A stretch of DNA of 64,000 nucleotides, taken from NCBI RefSeq assembly GCF_010119615.1, contig NZ_QOVG01000002.1:310001-374000 (forward strand), written 5' to 3'. The notes beneath the pieces were generated by a model. It saw only the letters and a list, made by a program, of their open reading frames with translations. It searched no databases and was not told where the DNA came from. Positions 39,007 through 50,988 of the stretch are shown here, in pieces (the stretch's first letter is position 1; each line of letters opens with the position of its first letter). The translations under genes and the position numbers were made by a program. This DNA is from Pseudoxanthomonas gei. Lineage in GTDB: Bacteria > Pseudomonadota > Gammaproteobacteria > Xanthomonadales > Xanthomonadaceae.

Positions 39007-40602
39007 ATGTCCTCGACTCCTGCACATACCCGCCGCTGGTTCGTGGCTGGCGACCTCAACGGCTTCTTCGGCCTGGTGGTCGACAACCTGTCGATCCTGG
39101 GCTTCATCGCCATGGCCCTGATCGGGATCTTCGGGTTCCCGGCCGAGGTCGTGTACCAGCGCATGTTCCCCGGCACCGCGTTCGGCGTACTGGTCGGCAA
39201 CCTGATCTACACGTGGATGGCGCGCCGGCTGGCAACGAAGACCGGGCGCGATGACGTGACCGCGATGCCGCTGGGACTGGACGCTCCGACCAGCATCGGC
39301 ATGGCGCTGCTGGTGCTGGGTCCGTCCTTCGTGGCGTTGAAGCAGCAGGGCATGGATGCACAGGCGGCTGCCATGGCGACCTGGCAGCTCGGCATGGCCT
39401 CGCTGATCGTCATGGGCCTGCTGAAGCTGGTGTTGTCCTTCTTCGGCGATGCAGTGACCCGCATCGTGCCGCGCGCCGGATTGCTCGGCTCCATCGGCGG
39501 CGCGGCGCTGACCCTGCTCGGGTTCCTGCCGCTGATCGAAACACTGCGTTCGCCCATCGTCGGATTCGTCACCTTCGGCCTGCTGCTGTACGTGCTGGTA
39601 GCGAAGGGCCGCCTGCCGGTGAAGATTCCCGGCGTGCTGCTGGCTTTCATCGTCGGCACCACGCTGTACTACGGCCTCGGGCTGGCGGGGCTGGGCGCGC
39701 CAGGCTTCGCGGTGCCGCAGGCGGTGCCGCTGGCCTTCACCCTGCCGCTGCCCACGCTCGGTTTCCTCGAAGGACTGCCGGCCACGGTGCCTTATCTCCC
39801 GCTGCTGCTGCCTTTTGGCTTGTTGATGGTGGTGGGCGGCATCAACGTCAGCGAAAGCGCGCGCGCTGCCGGTGATGATTACCGCACCCGCGACGTCCTG
39901 CTGGCCGAAGCGGTGTCGACGCTGGTCGCAGGCTTCTGCGGCGGCGTGGCGCAGACCACGCCCTACATCGGCCAGCCGGCATACAAGCACATGGGCGCGC
40001 GCAGCGGCTATACGCTGCTGACGGGTCTGTTCATTGGCCTGGGCGGCATGCTCGGCTACGTGTCGGGCCTGGTGCAGTGGCTGCCGCTGGCGGTGCTGGC
40101 GCCGATCATCGTCTACGTGGGCCTGGACATCACCGTGCAGGCCTTCACCGAAACCCCGCGCAAGCACGCCATCGCCGTGGCGCTCGGCTTCCTGCCCTCG
40201 ATCGCCTACCTGCTCAACATCAAGTTCGGCAATCCGGCCTGGATCGCGCCGGACAGGTTCGCTGCGCTCTATCACGGCACCGACGGCCGCGGCCTGCCTG
40301 ACCTGGCCACCATCGTGACCCTGGGCAATGGCTTCATCATCACCGCGATGATCTGGACCACGGCGCTGGTGGCGATGATCGACGGAAAACTGCGGCATGC
40401 GGTGCTGGCCTTGCTGGTCGGCGCGGGGCTGACCCTGTTCGGCTTCATCCATTCGGTCGATCCGCGTGGCGGCATCTACCTGCCCTGGGATCTGGTGGAA
40501 CTGCCAAAGCTGATCATGTGGCAGTTCTTCGGGGCGTACCTGGCGTTGGCGGTGGTGCTGGGGCTGCTGTCGCTGCAGAAGGCGGAGCCGGAGCGCTTAT
40601 AG
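39007..40602 (+). CDS. NCS2-type permease (xanthine/uracil/AzgA-like)
   Basis: 531-residue inner-membrane transporter with about 12-13 hydrophobic segments. The start [20 protein letters not shown], the [15 protein letters not shown] segment and [34 protein letters not shown] (the NCS2 loop and re-entrant region) suggest a nucleobase-type symporter related to the AzgA branch. The real substrate is unknown. ATG 39007 is preferred because [16 protein letters not shown] resembles homologues; ATG 38980 is possible. The stop TAG lies in a TATAGGAGCG segment resembling a REP half-unit. Confidence 0.82.
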   Translation: MSSTPAHTRRWFVAGDLNGFFGLVVDNLSILGFIAMALIGIFGFPAEVVYQRMFPGTAFGVLVGNLIYTWMARRLATKTGRDDVTAMPLGLDAPTSIGMALLVLGPSFVALKQQGMDAQAAAMATWQLGMASLIVMGLLKLVLSFFGDAVTRIVPRAGLLGSIGGAALTLLGFLPLIETLRSPIVGFVTFGLLLYVLVAKGRLPVKIPGVLLAFIVGTTLYYGLGLAGLGAPGFAVPQAVPLAFTLPLPTLGFLEGLPATVPYLPLLLPFGLLMVVGGINVSESARAAGDDYRTRDVLLAEAVSTLVAGFCGGVAQTTPYIGQPAYKHMGARSGYTLLTGLFIGLGGMLGYVSGLVQWLPLAVLAPIIVYVGLDITVQAFTETPRKHAIAVALGFLPSIAYLLNIKFGNPAWIAPDRFAALYHGTDGRGLPDLATIVTLGNGFIITAMIWTTALVAMIDGKLRHAVLALLVGAGLTLFGFIHSVDPRGGIYLPWDLVELPKLIMWQFFGAYLALAVVLGLLSLQKAEPERL

Positions 40603-40626
40603 GAGCGCCGTCCAGTCTCACCGCGG

Positions 40627-40655
40627 CTTGAATCGCGGCCGCGGCAGCCGCATGT
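40627..40655 (+). promoter_or_regulatory. Sigma-32 (heat-shock) promoter of clpB
   Basis: CTTGAAT, 14-bp spacer, CCGCATGT: matches CTTGAAA-N13-14-CCCCATNT at most positions. It predicts a leader of about 40 bases before the clpB ATG at 40701, as expected for a heat-shock gene. Confidence 0.75.
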
Positions 40656-40700
40656 GGATAACATGCCGGCACGCCGGCCCCCTTATCCAAGGAATTCCCG

Positions 40701-43301
40701 ATGCGGATGGACAAGCTCACCTCGCGTTTCCAGCAGGCGCTGGCCGACGCCCAGTCGCTGGCCGTGGGCCGCGACCACAACATGATCGAACCGGTGCACG
40801 TGCTGACCGCCCTTCTGGACCAGGCCGACGGCAGCACCCGGCCGTTGCTGGCCCAGGCCGGGGTCAACGTGCCGGTGCTGCGCGAGCGACTGGTCGAAGC
40901 ACTCGACAAGCTGCCCAAGGTCACCGGCGAGGCCGGCAACCTGTCGATCGGCAACGAGCTCACCCGCCTGCTCAATGTCACCGACAAGCTGGCCCAGCAG
41001 AAGGGCGACCAGTTCATCGCCAGCGAGTGGTTCGTGCTGGCGGCGTTCGAAGACAAGGGCCCACTGGGGATGGCACTGCGCGCGGCCGGCGCCGACAAGA
41101 CCCGGCTGGAAGCGGCCATCGAGAAAGTGCGCGGCGGTGAAAGCGTGCAGTCCGAGAATGCCGAGGAACAGCGCCAGGCACTGGAGAAATACACCATTGA
41201 CCTGACCGAGCGCGCCGAGTCCGGCAAGCTCGACCCGGTAATCGGGCGCGACGAGGAAATCCGCCGGACCATCCAGGTCCTGCAGCGCCGCACCAAGAAC
41301 AACCCGGTGCTGATCGGCGAACCCGGCGTGGGCAAGACCGCGATCGTCGAGGGCCTGGCCCAGCGCATCGTCAATGGCGAAGTCCCCGAGGGCCTGAAAA
41401 ACCGGCGCGTGCTGTCGCTGGACATGGGCGCGCTGATTGCCGGCGCCAAGTTCCGCGGCGAATTCGAGGAGCGCCTGAAGGCCGTGCTCAACGACCTGTC
41501 CAAGACCGAGGGCCAGGTGATTCTGTTCATCGACGAATTGCACACCATGGTCGGCGCCGGCAAGGCCGAAGGCTCGATGGACGCCGGCAACATGCTCAAG
41601 CCGGCGCTGGCGCGCGGCGAACTGCACTGCATCGGCGCGACCACGCTGGACGAATACCGCAAGTACGTCGAGAAAGATGCCGCGCTGGAGCGCCGCTTCC
41701 AGAAGGTCTTCGTCGGCGAACCCACGGTGGAGGACACCATCGCCATCCTGCGCGGCCTGAAGGAACGCTACGCCGTGCACCACGGGGTGGAGATCACCGA
41801 CCCGGCGATAGTGGCAGCGGCCACGTTGTCGCACCGCTACATCGCCGACCGCCAGTTGCCGGACAAGGCCATCGACCTGATGGACGAGGCTGCCTCGCGC
41901 ATCCGCATGGAGATCGACTCCAAGCCCGAAGAGCTCGACCGCAAGGAGCGCCGCCTGATCCAGCTCAAGATCCAGCGCGAGATGCTGAAGAAGGAGAAGG
42001 ACAGCGAATCGAAGAAGCGCCTGGCCGACCTGGAAGCCGACATTGAAACCCTGGAACGGGAATTCTCCGACCTCAATGAAATCTGGAAGTCCGAGAAGGC
42101 CGCATTGCAGGGTTCGACCCGGATCAAGGAACAGATCGAGCAGGCGCGCCTGGAGCTGGAAGCCGCGCAGCGCCACCAGGACTACGCGCGAATGAGCGAG
42201 ATCCAGTACGGCCTGCTGCCCGAGCTGGAGAAGCAACTGCAGACCGCGCAGGAAGTCGACCGCAAGGATTTCAAGCTGGTCCAGGACCGCGTCACCGCAG
42301 AGGAAATCGCCGAGGTCGTGTCGCGCTGGACCGGCATCCCGGTCAGCAAGATGCTCGAGGGCGAGCGCGAGAAGCTGCTGAAGATGGAATCGCAGCTGCA
42401 CACGCGCGTGGTCGGGCAGGAGGAAGCGATCAAGGTCGTGTCCGACGCCATGCGCCGTTCGCGCGCCGGCCTGTCCGATCCGAACCGGCCGACCGGCTCG
42501 TTCCTGTTCCTGGGCCCGACCGGCGTGGGCAAGACCGAGTTGTGCAAGGCGCTGGCCGAGTTCATGTTCGACAGCAGCGACGCCATGATCCGCATCGACA
42601 TGAGCGAGTTCATGGAGAAGCATTCGGTAGCGCGCCTGATCGGCGCGCCCCCGGGCTATGTGGGTTACGAGGAAGGCGGCTACCTGACCGAGGCGGTGCG
42701 CCGCCGCCCGTATTCGCTGATCCTGCTCGACGAAGTGGAGAAGGCGCATGGAGACGTGTTCAACATCCTGCTGCAGGTGCTGGACGACGGCCGGCTGACG
42801 GACGGGCAGGGGCGCACGGTGGACTTCCGCAACGTGGTGATCGTGATGACCTCCAACCTGGGCTCGCACCAGATCCAGGACATGTCCGACAACGGCGGCG
42901 CCGACATCGACTCGGCCGAGGCCTACACGCAGATGAAGGCCGCGGTGATGGGCGTGGTGCAGGCGCACTTCCGTCCCGAGTTCATCAACCGGCTGGACGA
43001 CATCGTGGTGTTCCATCCGCTGGACAAGGCGCAGATCAAGCAGATCGCAGGCATCCAGCTGCACGGACTGGAGAAGCGGCTGGCCGAACGCGGCATGCGC
43101 ATCGAGCTGGAGGACAGTGCGCTGCAACTGCTGGCCAATGCCGGGTTCGACCCGGTGTATGGCGCGCGACCCTTGAAGCGTGCGATCCAGCAACAGCTGG
43201 AGAACCCGCTAGCGCAGAAGATCCTCGCCGGCGATTTCAGCAGCGGCGACACCATAGCGGTCTCGGCCGAAAGCGGTCACCTGCAGTTCAAGCGCCGGTG
43301 A
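40701..43301 (+). CDS. clpB: ATP-dependent disaggregase ClpB (Hsp104 family)
   Basis: Hexameric chaperone that with DnaK extracts proteins from aggregates. The 866-residue protein has a Clp-N domain (1-145), AAA+ domain 1 with Walker A GEPGVGKT (206-213), a coiled-coil middle domain (about 400-525, with the acidic/basic heptads [18 protein letters not shown]), and AAA+ domain 2 with Walker A GPTGVGKT (605-612) and [13 protein letters not shown]. The length matches E. coli ClpB (857). AAGGAA lies 6 bases before ATG 40701, favouring it over ATG 40707. A sigma-32-like promoter lies just upstream. Confidence 0.98.
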   Translation: MRMDKLTSRFQQALADAQSLAVGRDHNMIEPVHVLTALLDQADGSTRPLLAQAGVNVPVLRERLVEALDKLPKVTGEAGNLSIGNELTRLLNVTDKLAQQKGDQFIASEWFVLAAFEDKGPLGMALRAAGADKTRLEAAIEKVRGGESVQSENAEEQRQALEKYTIDLTERAESGKLDPVIGRDEEIRRTIQVLQRRTKNNPVLIGEPGVGKTAIVEGLAQRIVNGEVPEGLKNRRVLSLDMGALIAGAKFRGEFEERLKAVLNDLSKTEGQVILFIDELHTMVGAGKAEGSMDAGNMLKPALARGELHCIGATTLDEYRKYVEKDAALERRFQKVFVGEPTVEDTIAILRGLKERYAVHHGVEITDPAIVAAATLSHRYIADRQLPDKAIDLMDEAASRIRMEIDSKPEELDRKERRLIQLKIQREMLKKEKDSESKKRLADLEADIETLEREFSDLNEIWKSEKAALQGSTRIKEQIEQARLELEAAQRHQDYARMSEIQYGLLPELEKQLQTAQEVDRKDFKLVQDRVTAEEIAEVVSRWTGIPVSKMLEGEREKLLKMESQLHTRVVGQEEAIKVVSDAMRRSRAGLSDPNRPTGSFLFLGPTGVGKTELCKALAEFMFDSSDAMIRIDMSEFMEKHSVARLIGAPPGYVGYEEGGYLTEAVRRRPYSLILLDEVEKAHGDVFNILLQVLDDGRLTDGQGRTVDFRNVVIVMTSNLGSHQIQDMSDNGGADIDSAEAYTQMKAAVMGVVQAHFRPEFINRLDDIVVFHPLDKAQIKQIAGIQLHGLEKRLAERGMRIELEDSALQLLANAGFDPVYGARPLKRAIQQQLENPLAQKILAGDFSSGDTIAVSAESGHLQFKRR

Positions 43302-43484
43302 TCCGGGGGTTGGGTCTGTGCAGTCCCAGCGGTTGCAACGTAACCGGGGATGACTTCTTCACCTGCCTTTGATCGACAGGACGGGGCAGGCGGCCTAGCA
43401 TTCCCGCGTGATGCTGCATCCCTGCAGGCATGTGGGCACAGGCAATCCGCCAGCCCTTCCCCTGCGACTATCGGAGTACCGCCA

Positions 43485-43919
43485 ATGAGCAAGACGATCC
43501 TGGGGGCCGGCCTGCTGGTGGCCCTGGCACTTTCCGCAACGCCCGCTTCCGCGCAGGCCATGACCTGCAAACTAACTTTCAGTTCTTCAAGCTGGTCGAT
43601 CTTCTACAAGACCACCTCCGGTACCGGCACGGTGAGATGCAGCAACGGCAGCAGCCTGCCGGTGCGAATCTCCGCAAAGGGCGGAGGCCTGACCGTAGGC
43701 AAGTCCAAGATCACCAACGGCTTCGGCGAGTTCGCCAATGTCCAGAACATCCGCGACGTGCTGGGCAGCTACGCCTCAGCCGAAGCGACGGCCGGCGCCA
43801 AGAAGTCCGCGATTGGCCAGGCCATGACCAATGGCAAGGTGTCGCTGGCGCTGTCGGGCAAGGGCAAGGGCTGGGACCTGGGCGTGGCTTTCAGCAAGTT
43901 CACGCTGGAGGCGCGCTGA
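43485..43919 (+). CDS. Small exported protein of unknown function
   Basis: 144-residue secreted protein. The signal peptide MSKTILGAGLLVALALSATP ends ASA|QA near residue 24. The mature part has a Cys pair (MTCK... and VRCS...) and a Gly/Lys-rich half with SAKGGGLTVGKSKITNGFGEF, YASAEATAGAKKSAIG and LSGKGKGWDLGVAFSKFTLEAR. The layout of the second half recalls DUF992-type exported proteins, but this is a weak guess. CGGAG lies 10 bases before ATG 43485. A strong terminator follows. It stands alone between clpB and a convergent transporter. Confidence 0.75.
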   Translation: MSKTILGAGLLVALALSATPASAQAMTCKLTFSSSSWSIFYKTTSGTGTVRCSNGSSLPVRISAKGGGLTVGKSKITNGFGEFANVQNIRDVLGSYASAEATAGAKKSAIGQAMTNGKVSLALSGKGKGWDLGVAFSKFTLEAR

Positions 43920-43946
43920 TACTGCATCGGCAACTGCAGCAACAAG

Positions 43947-43976
43947 AAAGCCCCGGCACTGCCGGGGCTTTTTTTT
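43947..43976 (+). terminator. Rho-independent terminator after the exported protein gene
   Basis: AAAGCCCCGGC pairs with GCCGGGGCTTT around ACT and continues into eight T residues. Confidence 0.92.
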
Positions 43977-44095
43977 GGCCCGCTGACCTTCGCGGCCGGT
44001 ACACAGATCAGCGAGGGGCAATCAGTACTGCGTAGCTCGCGCCGGGCTCGGTCCTGCGCGCAGCATGCCGGCGGGAGCCTGGCTCTGCACGTGCA

Positions 44096-45796
44096 TCAGT
44101 TGTTGCTGGTCACCGTCCGCATCGCCCGGTAAGGCGGGGTGGACATCACCATCTCGGCCAGCGAATAGGCCAGCTCGCGTTCGGCCATGATCGCGCCGTC
44201 CGCGCCGTGGGCCAGCAGGTGCTTTACTTCGGCATCGCTGTGCGCGCGGGCCAGCAGGGTCAGTGCGGGATTGATGGCACGCAGCTTGGCCAGGGCCTCG
44301 CCGGCTTCCAGCGGCTGCGGAATGGCAAGGATCACGATCTTGGCCCGCTCCGGGTGCGCTTCGGCCAGCACCGCGTCGGAGGCGGCACTGCCGCGGATGC
44401 CCGGGATGCCGGCGGCATGGGCGCGGTCCACGTGATGTTCGTTGTCGTCGATGATGATCACCGGCACGCCGCGATCGCGCAGTACGTTGGCCAGCTCGCT
44501 GCCGACGCGGCCGTAGCCGATGACGATGGCATGGTCGGTGACGTCAAGCGACGGTCCCGGTGGGCGTTCGGTGACCGGCTCGACCACCGGTCCTGCCTTG
44601 TGGCCCGCCTGCCAGCGGTCGAGCAGCACGAAGATCATCGGATTGAGCATGATCGAGATCAACGCGCCGGCGAGCACCAGGTCCTGGCCCTCGGTCGGCA
44701 GGATCTTCAGTGCCACGCCCAGCCCGGCGATGATGAAGGCGAACTCTCCGATCTGCGCCAGGCTGGCCGAGATGGTCAGCGCGGTGCTGTTGGAGTGGCC
44801 GAAGGCACGCACGATCACGAACGCGGCCAGCGACTTGCCGAACAGGATGATGCCGGTGGTGGCCAGCACCTGCCACGGGTGGTCGACCAGGATGGACGGG
44901 TTGAACAACATGCCCACCGAGACGAAGAACAGCACCGCGAAGGCATCGCGCAGCGGCAGCGAGTCGTTGGCCGCCTTGTGGCTCAGTTCGGACTCGTTGA
45001 GCAGCATGCCGGCGAAGAAGGCGCCCAGCGCGAACGACACGCCGAACAGCTTGGCCGAGCCGAAGGCCACGCCCAGTGCAATCGCCAGCACGGCCAAGGT
45101 GAACAGTTCACGCGAACCGGTGCCGGCGGTGCGCTCCAGGATCCAGGGGATCGCCCGGCGTCCCACCACCAGCATCACCGCCACGAACGCGCCCAGCTTG
45201 AGCAGGGTCCAGCCGATGCTGAGGGCGATGCTGCCCAGGGTGTGCGGTTCTGAACCGGCGGGCTGTTCGACGAAAATGCCGGCCAGCACCGGCATCATCA
45301 CCAGTGCCAGTACGCAGGCCAGGTCTTCGACGATCAGCCAGCCCACCGCGATCTTGCCGCGGGTGGTGTCCAGCAGGCGGCGCTGTTCCATGGCCCGCAA
45401 CAGCACCACGGTGCTGGCCGTGGCCAGCGAGAAGCCAAACACGATGCCCTGCACGGTGGGCCAGTCCATGGCCCAGGCCAGGGCCCAGCCCAGCACGGTG
45501 GCCACGGTGATCTGCACGATCGCGCCGGGAATGGCGATCGCCTTGACCTCCATCAGGTCCTTCAGCGAAAAGTGCAGGCCGACCCCGAACATCAGCAGCA
45601 TCACGCCGATTTCGGCCAGCTGCGTGGCCAGCTCCTGGTCGGCGACGAAGCCCGGGGTGAAGGGTCCGACCAGGATGCCCGCGACCAGATAACCCACCAG
45701 AGGCGACAAGCGCAGTTTGTTGGCCAGGGCGCCCAGTACAAAGGCGATTCCCAGGCCTACGGCGATGATGTCGATCAGGTCGGTGTCATGGGGCAT
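44096..45796 (-). CDS. ybaL: Cation:proton antiporter, YbaL/KefB-like, with TrkA-N domain
   Basis: Inner-membrane CPA2-type exchanger predicted to move K+ or other cations. The 566-residue protein has about 12-13 membrane segments (LRLSPLVGYLVAGILVGPFTPG at the start, LASLAQIGEF-like segment ISASLAQIGEFAFIIAGLG), and a C-terminal TrkA-N/RCK NAD-binding domain from about 418 with VIGYGRVGSEL and DDNEHHVDRAHAAG. The YbaL name rests on overall resemblance. ATG 45796 has GGAAA before it. A 9+2+9 bp palindrome (45810-45829) sits just upstream. Confidence 0.88.
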   Translation of the reverse strand: MPHDTDLIDIIAVGLGIAFVLGALANKLRLSPLVGYLVAGILVGPFTPGFVADQELATQLAEIGVMLLMFGVGLHFSLKDLMEVKAIAIPGAIVQITVATVLGWALAWAMDWPTVQGIVFGFSLATASTVVLLRAMEQRRLLDTTRGKIAVGWLIVEDLACVLALVMMPVLAGIFVEQPAGSEPHTLGSIALSIGWTLLKLGAFVAVMLVVGRRAIPWILERTAGTGSRELFTLAVLAIALGVAFGSAKLFGVSFALGAFFAGMLLNESELSHKAANDSLPLRDAFAVLFFVSVGMLFNPSILVDHPWQVLATTGIILFGKSLAAFVIVRAFGHSNSTALTISASLAQIGEFAFIIAGLGVALKILPTEGQDLVLAGALISIMLNPMIFVLLDRWQAGHKAGPVVEPVTERPPGPSLDVTDHAIVIGYGRVGSELANVLRDRGVPVIIIDDNEHHVDRAHAAGIPGIRGSAASDAVLAEAHPERAKIVILAIPQPLEAGEALAKLRAINPALTLLARAHSDAEVKHLLAHGADGAIMAERELAYSLAEMVMSTPPYRAMRTVTSNN

Positions 45797-45809
45797 TCAA
45801 TTTCCAGCG

Positions 45810-45829
45810 CTTGTTTTCGTGAAAACAAG
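45810..45829 (-). promoter_or_regulatory. Operator-like palindrome upstream of ybaL
   Basis: CTTGTTTTC and GAAAACAAG flank a 2-base centre, a perfect 9-bp dyad 13 bp before the ATG. AT-rich in a GC-rich genome, with no T tract, so it fits a repressor or activator site better than a terminator. Confidence 0.6.
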
Positions 45830-45886
45830 TGTCGCCGATGCGTCCGCGCGCGGCAAACGGACAATGACTGGCGTGTTCACGCACGC

Positions 45887-45912
45887 AAAAAAAGCCCCGG
45901 CATTGCCGGGGC
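45887..45912 (-). terminator. Rho-independent terminator after the second TonB-dependent receptor
   Basis: On the minus strand GCCCCGGC pairs with GCCGGGGC around AAT and runs into seven T residues, 29 bp past the receptor stop. Confidence 0.9.
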
Positions 45913-45941
45913 CTGGTGACTGTCGTGCGCTGGTCAGCAGA

Positions 45942-48374
45942 TCACCACTTGTACCCTGCCTTGGCGTACATATAGGCGCCGTTGAAGCCATTGGGCGAGC
46001 TGGCGCTGTAGACGATCTGTCCATTGGTCGAATTGGGAAACAACACTTCGTCGGGGTAGGAATCCAGCACGTTGTCTCCGCCAAGGGTGAAATTCCACTT
46101 GCCCACCTTGTAGGTGGCGGAGAGGTCCAGCACCCATTGCGCATCGTAGTATTCATCGCGGCTGGTGACTGCGGGGTCGTTGCCGAACAACACGCTGAAT
46201 TCGCCATAGCGGGTGGCGAAGGCATTGAAGGACCAGTTGCTCAGGTTCCAGGTAGCGCCCAGCAGGATCTTGTCGCGTGGTGCCCCATCGGTGAAGCGGT
46301 TCAGTTCCACGCGGCCGAAGCGCAATGCACTCGGGTCGATGGCGGTCAGGGTCGCCGGGTTGCCCGCGATCCGGTCGACTTCGGTCTTGTTGTAGTTGTA
46401 GCCCGCGGTCAGGTCGACACTGCTGTTGTCGAGCTTCCAGTTGTAGGTGGCCACTATGTCGATGCCGTCGGTGGTGGTATCGATGGCGTTGGTGAAGTAG
46501 CGCCCACCACCGACACCGGTAAGCCCAACGGCGGGCGAGTTCAGGAAATTGCGCACCGCGGTCGAGGTCAGGTTTTCCGACAGGACGACGCGGTCCTTTA
46601 TCTCGATGCGGTAGGCGTCGATGGTGACGTACAGGCCGTCCACGGGCTGCAGTACCAGGCCCAGGCTGTAGTTGGTGGATTCCTCGGCCTTCAGCGGCTC
46701 GGCACCCAGGGCGATCGCGGCCGGGTCATTGACACGGAAGGTGAAGATGTCGAACGGCGTGCCGCCGATGAAATTGGTGGCCGTGGACTGGAAGTACTGC
46801 TGCTGGAGGGAAGGTGCGCGGAAGCCCGTGGAAACCGTGCCGCGCAGGGCCACCTGGTCGGTGAACGCATAGCGGGCAGAAAGCTTGCCCGACGTCGTAT
46901 TGCCGAAGTCACTGTAGTTTTCGAAGCGGCCGGCGATGCCGGCAGACAGTTTGTCGGTGATGTCGGCTTCCAGTCCTGCATAGAACGAATAGCTGTTGCG
47001 GTCGAACTTGCCGGCATTGGCGGGCTTGAAGCCGGCGAACACCTGCGAGCCGGGGACCGGGGCCGATGCGCCGGGAGCCACGACCCCGCCGTTGACGTAG
47101 GAGGCCAGCTCGCCCGGTGATTCATTGAACTTCTCGCCGCGCCATTCCGCGCCCCATGACGCGGTCACCGGATACGCCAGCCCCCAGTCCAGCGCCTTGT
47201 TGAAATCGAAGTTCAGCACGTTCTGGGTGACTTCCAGCGCGCCGGCATGGAACTCGGTCTGCACTGGCGTGATCGTGGTCCCCAGACTGCGGTTGAGGCT
47301 GTTGCGTACATCGAAGGTCAGGTGGTTCTGCCCGTAGTTGTAGCTGATGTCGATCTTGGTGCCGCCAGCCGTCGAACTCCTCAAGCCGCCCACCCAGGCC
47401 ACGTCCTTGCTGACATTGAATATCCCGGGCAGGAAGCCATTGGGATAGACCGACGGGATGTTGCGTGCATCGGCGGCGGTGCGGAAGAAACCGTTCGACA
47501 GTGCTTCGCGCCTGCTGGCGATGCCGTAGGAGTAGAAGGTCAGGTAATCGGTCGGGCTGTACTCGCCGTTGTAGGAAAAGGCGGCCGAATCGACTTCGGG
47601 ATCGCCCTGCCGCTGCACGACGGTGCCGAGTGGCGGTGCGGTGGCGGGGGGCACGGTGACGCCCGGGGACAGCAGGTAAGGGCGCGCGCGATCGGTCTGG
47701 TCCTGGTGCCCGCCCTGGACTGCGAAGTGAACGGCACCACTCTCGCCCAGCCTGATGCCGGCGTCGGCGCCCAGGTTCCATTGTTCGCCGTCACCGGCGC
47801 TGTACTTCCCATAGGTGGCATCGATGCTGCCGCCTTCCCCGCTGCCTTTCAGGACGATGTTGATCACGCCGGCGATGGCGTCCGAGCCGTACTGCGCCGA
47901 GGCGCCGTCGCGCAGCACTTCGACGCGTTCGATGGCCGATACCGGGATCGCGTTCAGGTCGGCCGGTGACGAGCCGCGGCCCTGGGTGCCGTTGAGGTTG
48001 ATCAGGGCGGTGCTGTGGTAGCGCTTGCCGTTCACCAGCACCAGCACCTGGTCCGGGGAGAGTCCGCGAAGTTGCGCAGGACGTACCGCGTCGGATCCAT
48101 CGCTGATGGCCGGTCGCGGGAAATTGAGCGAAGGAACCGCGCGGGACAGGGCGGTGGCCAGTTCGGTGGTGCCGGTTGCCCGCAAGGCTTCCGAAGTGAT
48201 GATGTCGATGGGGGCCTGGGATTCGGCCACGGTGCGGTCGGCGACCCGGGTGCCGGTGACGATCAGGGTGTCGAGGGTCTTGGCTTCGGCGGGAGTGGCT
48301 TGCTGGGCCAGGGCGGGGGAAGCGACCAGGGCGAGGAAGATCGCTGTGGCCAGCGGGGACGGCTTGCGGTTCAT
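45942..48374 (-). CDS. TonB-dependent receptor, copy 2
   Basis: 810-residue outer-membrane receptor paralogous to the one at 35681. Signal peptide ending SPALA|QQA near residue 23, TonB-box-like DTLIVTGTR, plug with LRGLSPDQVLVLVNGKRYH and VLRDGASAQYGSDAIAGVINIVL, and a barrel ending AGYKW with C-terminal Trp. Sequence similarity to copy 1 runs through the plug and parts of the barrel, while the extracellular loops differ, suggesting different ligands. Single-gene transcript with its own terminator. Divergent from the ABC-F gene. Confidence 0.93.
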   Translation of the reverse strand: MNRKPSPLATAIFLALVASPALAQQATPAEAKTLDTLIVTGTRVADRTVAESQAPIDIITSEALRATGTTELATALSRAVPSLNFPRPAISDGSDAVRPAQLRGLSPDQVLVLVNGKRYHSTALINLNGTQGRGSSPADLNAIPVSAIERVEVLRDGASAQYGSDAIAGVINIVLKGSGEGGSIDATYGKYSAGDGEQWNLGADAGIRLGESGAVHFAVQGGHQDQTDRARPYLLSPGVTVPPATAPPLGTVVQRQGDPEVDSAAFSYNGEYSPTDYLTFYSYGIASRREALSNGFFRTAADARNIPSVYPNGFLPGIFNVSKDVAWVGGLRSSTAGGTKIDISYNYGQNHLTFDVRNSLNRSLGTTITPVQTEFHAGALEVTQNVLNFDFNKALDWGLAYPVTASWGAEWRGEKFNESPGELASYVNGGVVAPGASAPVPGSQVFAGFKPANAGKFDRNSYSFYAGLEADITDKLSAGIAGRFENYSDFGNTTSGKLSARYAFTDQVALRGTVSTGFRAPSLQQQYFQSTATNFIGGTPFDIFTFRVNDPAAIALGAEPLKAEESTNYSLGLVLQPVDGLYVTIDAYRIEIKDRVVLSENLTSTAVRNFLNSPAVGLTGVGGGRYFTNAIDTTTDGIDIVATYNWKLDNSSVDLTAGYNYNKTEVDRIAGNPATLTAIDPSALRFGRVELNRFTDGAPRDKILLGATWNLSNWSFNAFATRYGEFSVLFGNDPAVTSRDEYYDAQWVLDLSATYKVGKWNFTLGGDNVLDSYPDEVLFPNSTNGQIVYSASSPNGFNGAYMYAKAGYKW

Positions 48375-48481
48375 GGCTACTCCAAAAAATGATCTGCGGG
48401 ATGCAAGAAACTTGAAGGGACTGCCTGAATCTTTTCGCTGGATTGACGGCGCACTTCCTGCTGCGACGCATCAAAGTCCGG

Positions 48482-48508
48482 ATTACAGGCATATGAAGCT
48501 CGTGTCAA
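48482..48508 (-). promoter_or_regulatory. Candidate promoter of TonB-dependent receptor copy 2
   Basis: On the minus strand a perfect TTGACA (48508-48503) is followed 15 bp later by TGTAAT (48487-48482). The spacer is short. It implies a leader of about 100 bases. Confidence 0.4.
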
Positions 48509-48587
48509 TGATTCCTTAACAAATGTGGAAGGGCCGCTAATAGTTAAACTATGCCCAGCGATTCCGTTAATAACCCTGGCTCATCCC

Positions 48588-50447
<1,860 letters not shown>

Positions 50448-50465
50448 ACTGTGGCGATTCGCAGC

Positions 50466-50490
50466 CCGGCGAACTTGCTTCGCCGGCTCC
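50466..50490. repeat. REP-like hairpin between the ABC-F and FmdB genes
   Basis: CCGGCGAA pairs with TTCGCCGG around CTTGC, followed by CTCCTGC: a degenerate member of the GTAGGAGC family in reverse orientation. Confidence 0.5.
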
Positions 50491-50535
50491 TGCCCCCAGT
50501 AACAAGCCTCAATCCGCACGAACTGCCTGTTGCCA

Positions 50536-50907
50536 ATGCCTATCTATGCCTTCCAGTGCGCCGAATGCGGCCACCACTTCGACCGCCTGCAGAAGATGTC
50601 CGATCCCGACCCGGACACCTGCCCCTCCTGCGGCGCCCATCAGGTCAAGCGCCAGGTTACCGCGCCTTCCTTCCGGTTGTCCGGCAGCGGCTGGTACGAG
50701 ACCGATTTCAAGAAGGACGGTGACAAGAAGCGCAACCTGACCGAGGGAAGTGAAGGCATCGGCAAGCCGGATGGCAAGACCTCGGGTGATGCCAAGCCAG
50801 CCGCCGCGGAATCCGCGGGCGCGCCCAAGGCCGACAACAAGCCCGAAGCGAAGCCGGCAGCGCCTGCTGCGTCGCCCTCTTCGCCACCGCCTGCCTCCTC
50901 CACCTGA
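50536..50907 (+). CDS. FmdB-type zinc ribbon protein
   Basis: 123-residue protein. The N-terminal 40 residues are a CxxC...CxxC zinc ribbon typical of the FmdB family (MPIYAFQCAECG, then CPSCG), followed by a basic segment VKRQVTAPSFRLSGSGWYETDFK that is conserved in the family. The last 60 residues are a low-complexity Lys/Pro/Ala/Ser tail. The role of such proteins is unclear. ATG 50536 is chosen; a TTG two codons earlier is unlikely. In gammaproteobacteria this gene is often upstream of aspS, and aspS lies 1.8 kb away here. Confidence 0.85.
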   Translation: MPIYAFQCAECGHHFDRLQKMSDPDPDTCPSCGAHQVKRQVTAPSFRLSGSGWYETDFKKDGDKKRNLTEGSEGIGKPDGKTSGDAKPAAAESAGAPKADNKPEAKPAAPAASPSSPPPASST

Positions 50908-50988
50908 GCCGGCGTGACTGGAGCCTCGCGGAAGTACCCCTTGTCATGTGATCGGCTCGCGGTGTTTGCCGATGCGGGGCGCGGTGCG

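Noticed and set aside
48541-48580. Repeats of GATTCC-TTAA and a TAGTTAAACTA palindrome upstream of the ABC-F gene as an operator
   Set aside because: Elements are short and imperfect. They may simply be an AT-rich divergent promoter region, so no specific claim is made.
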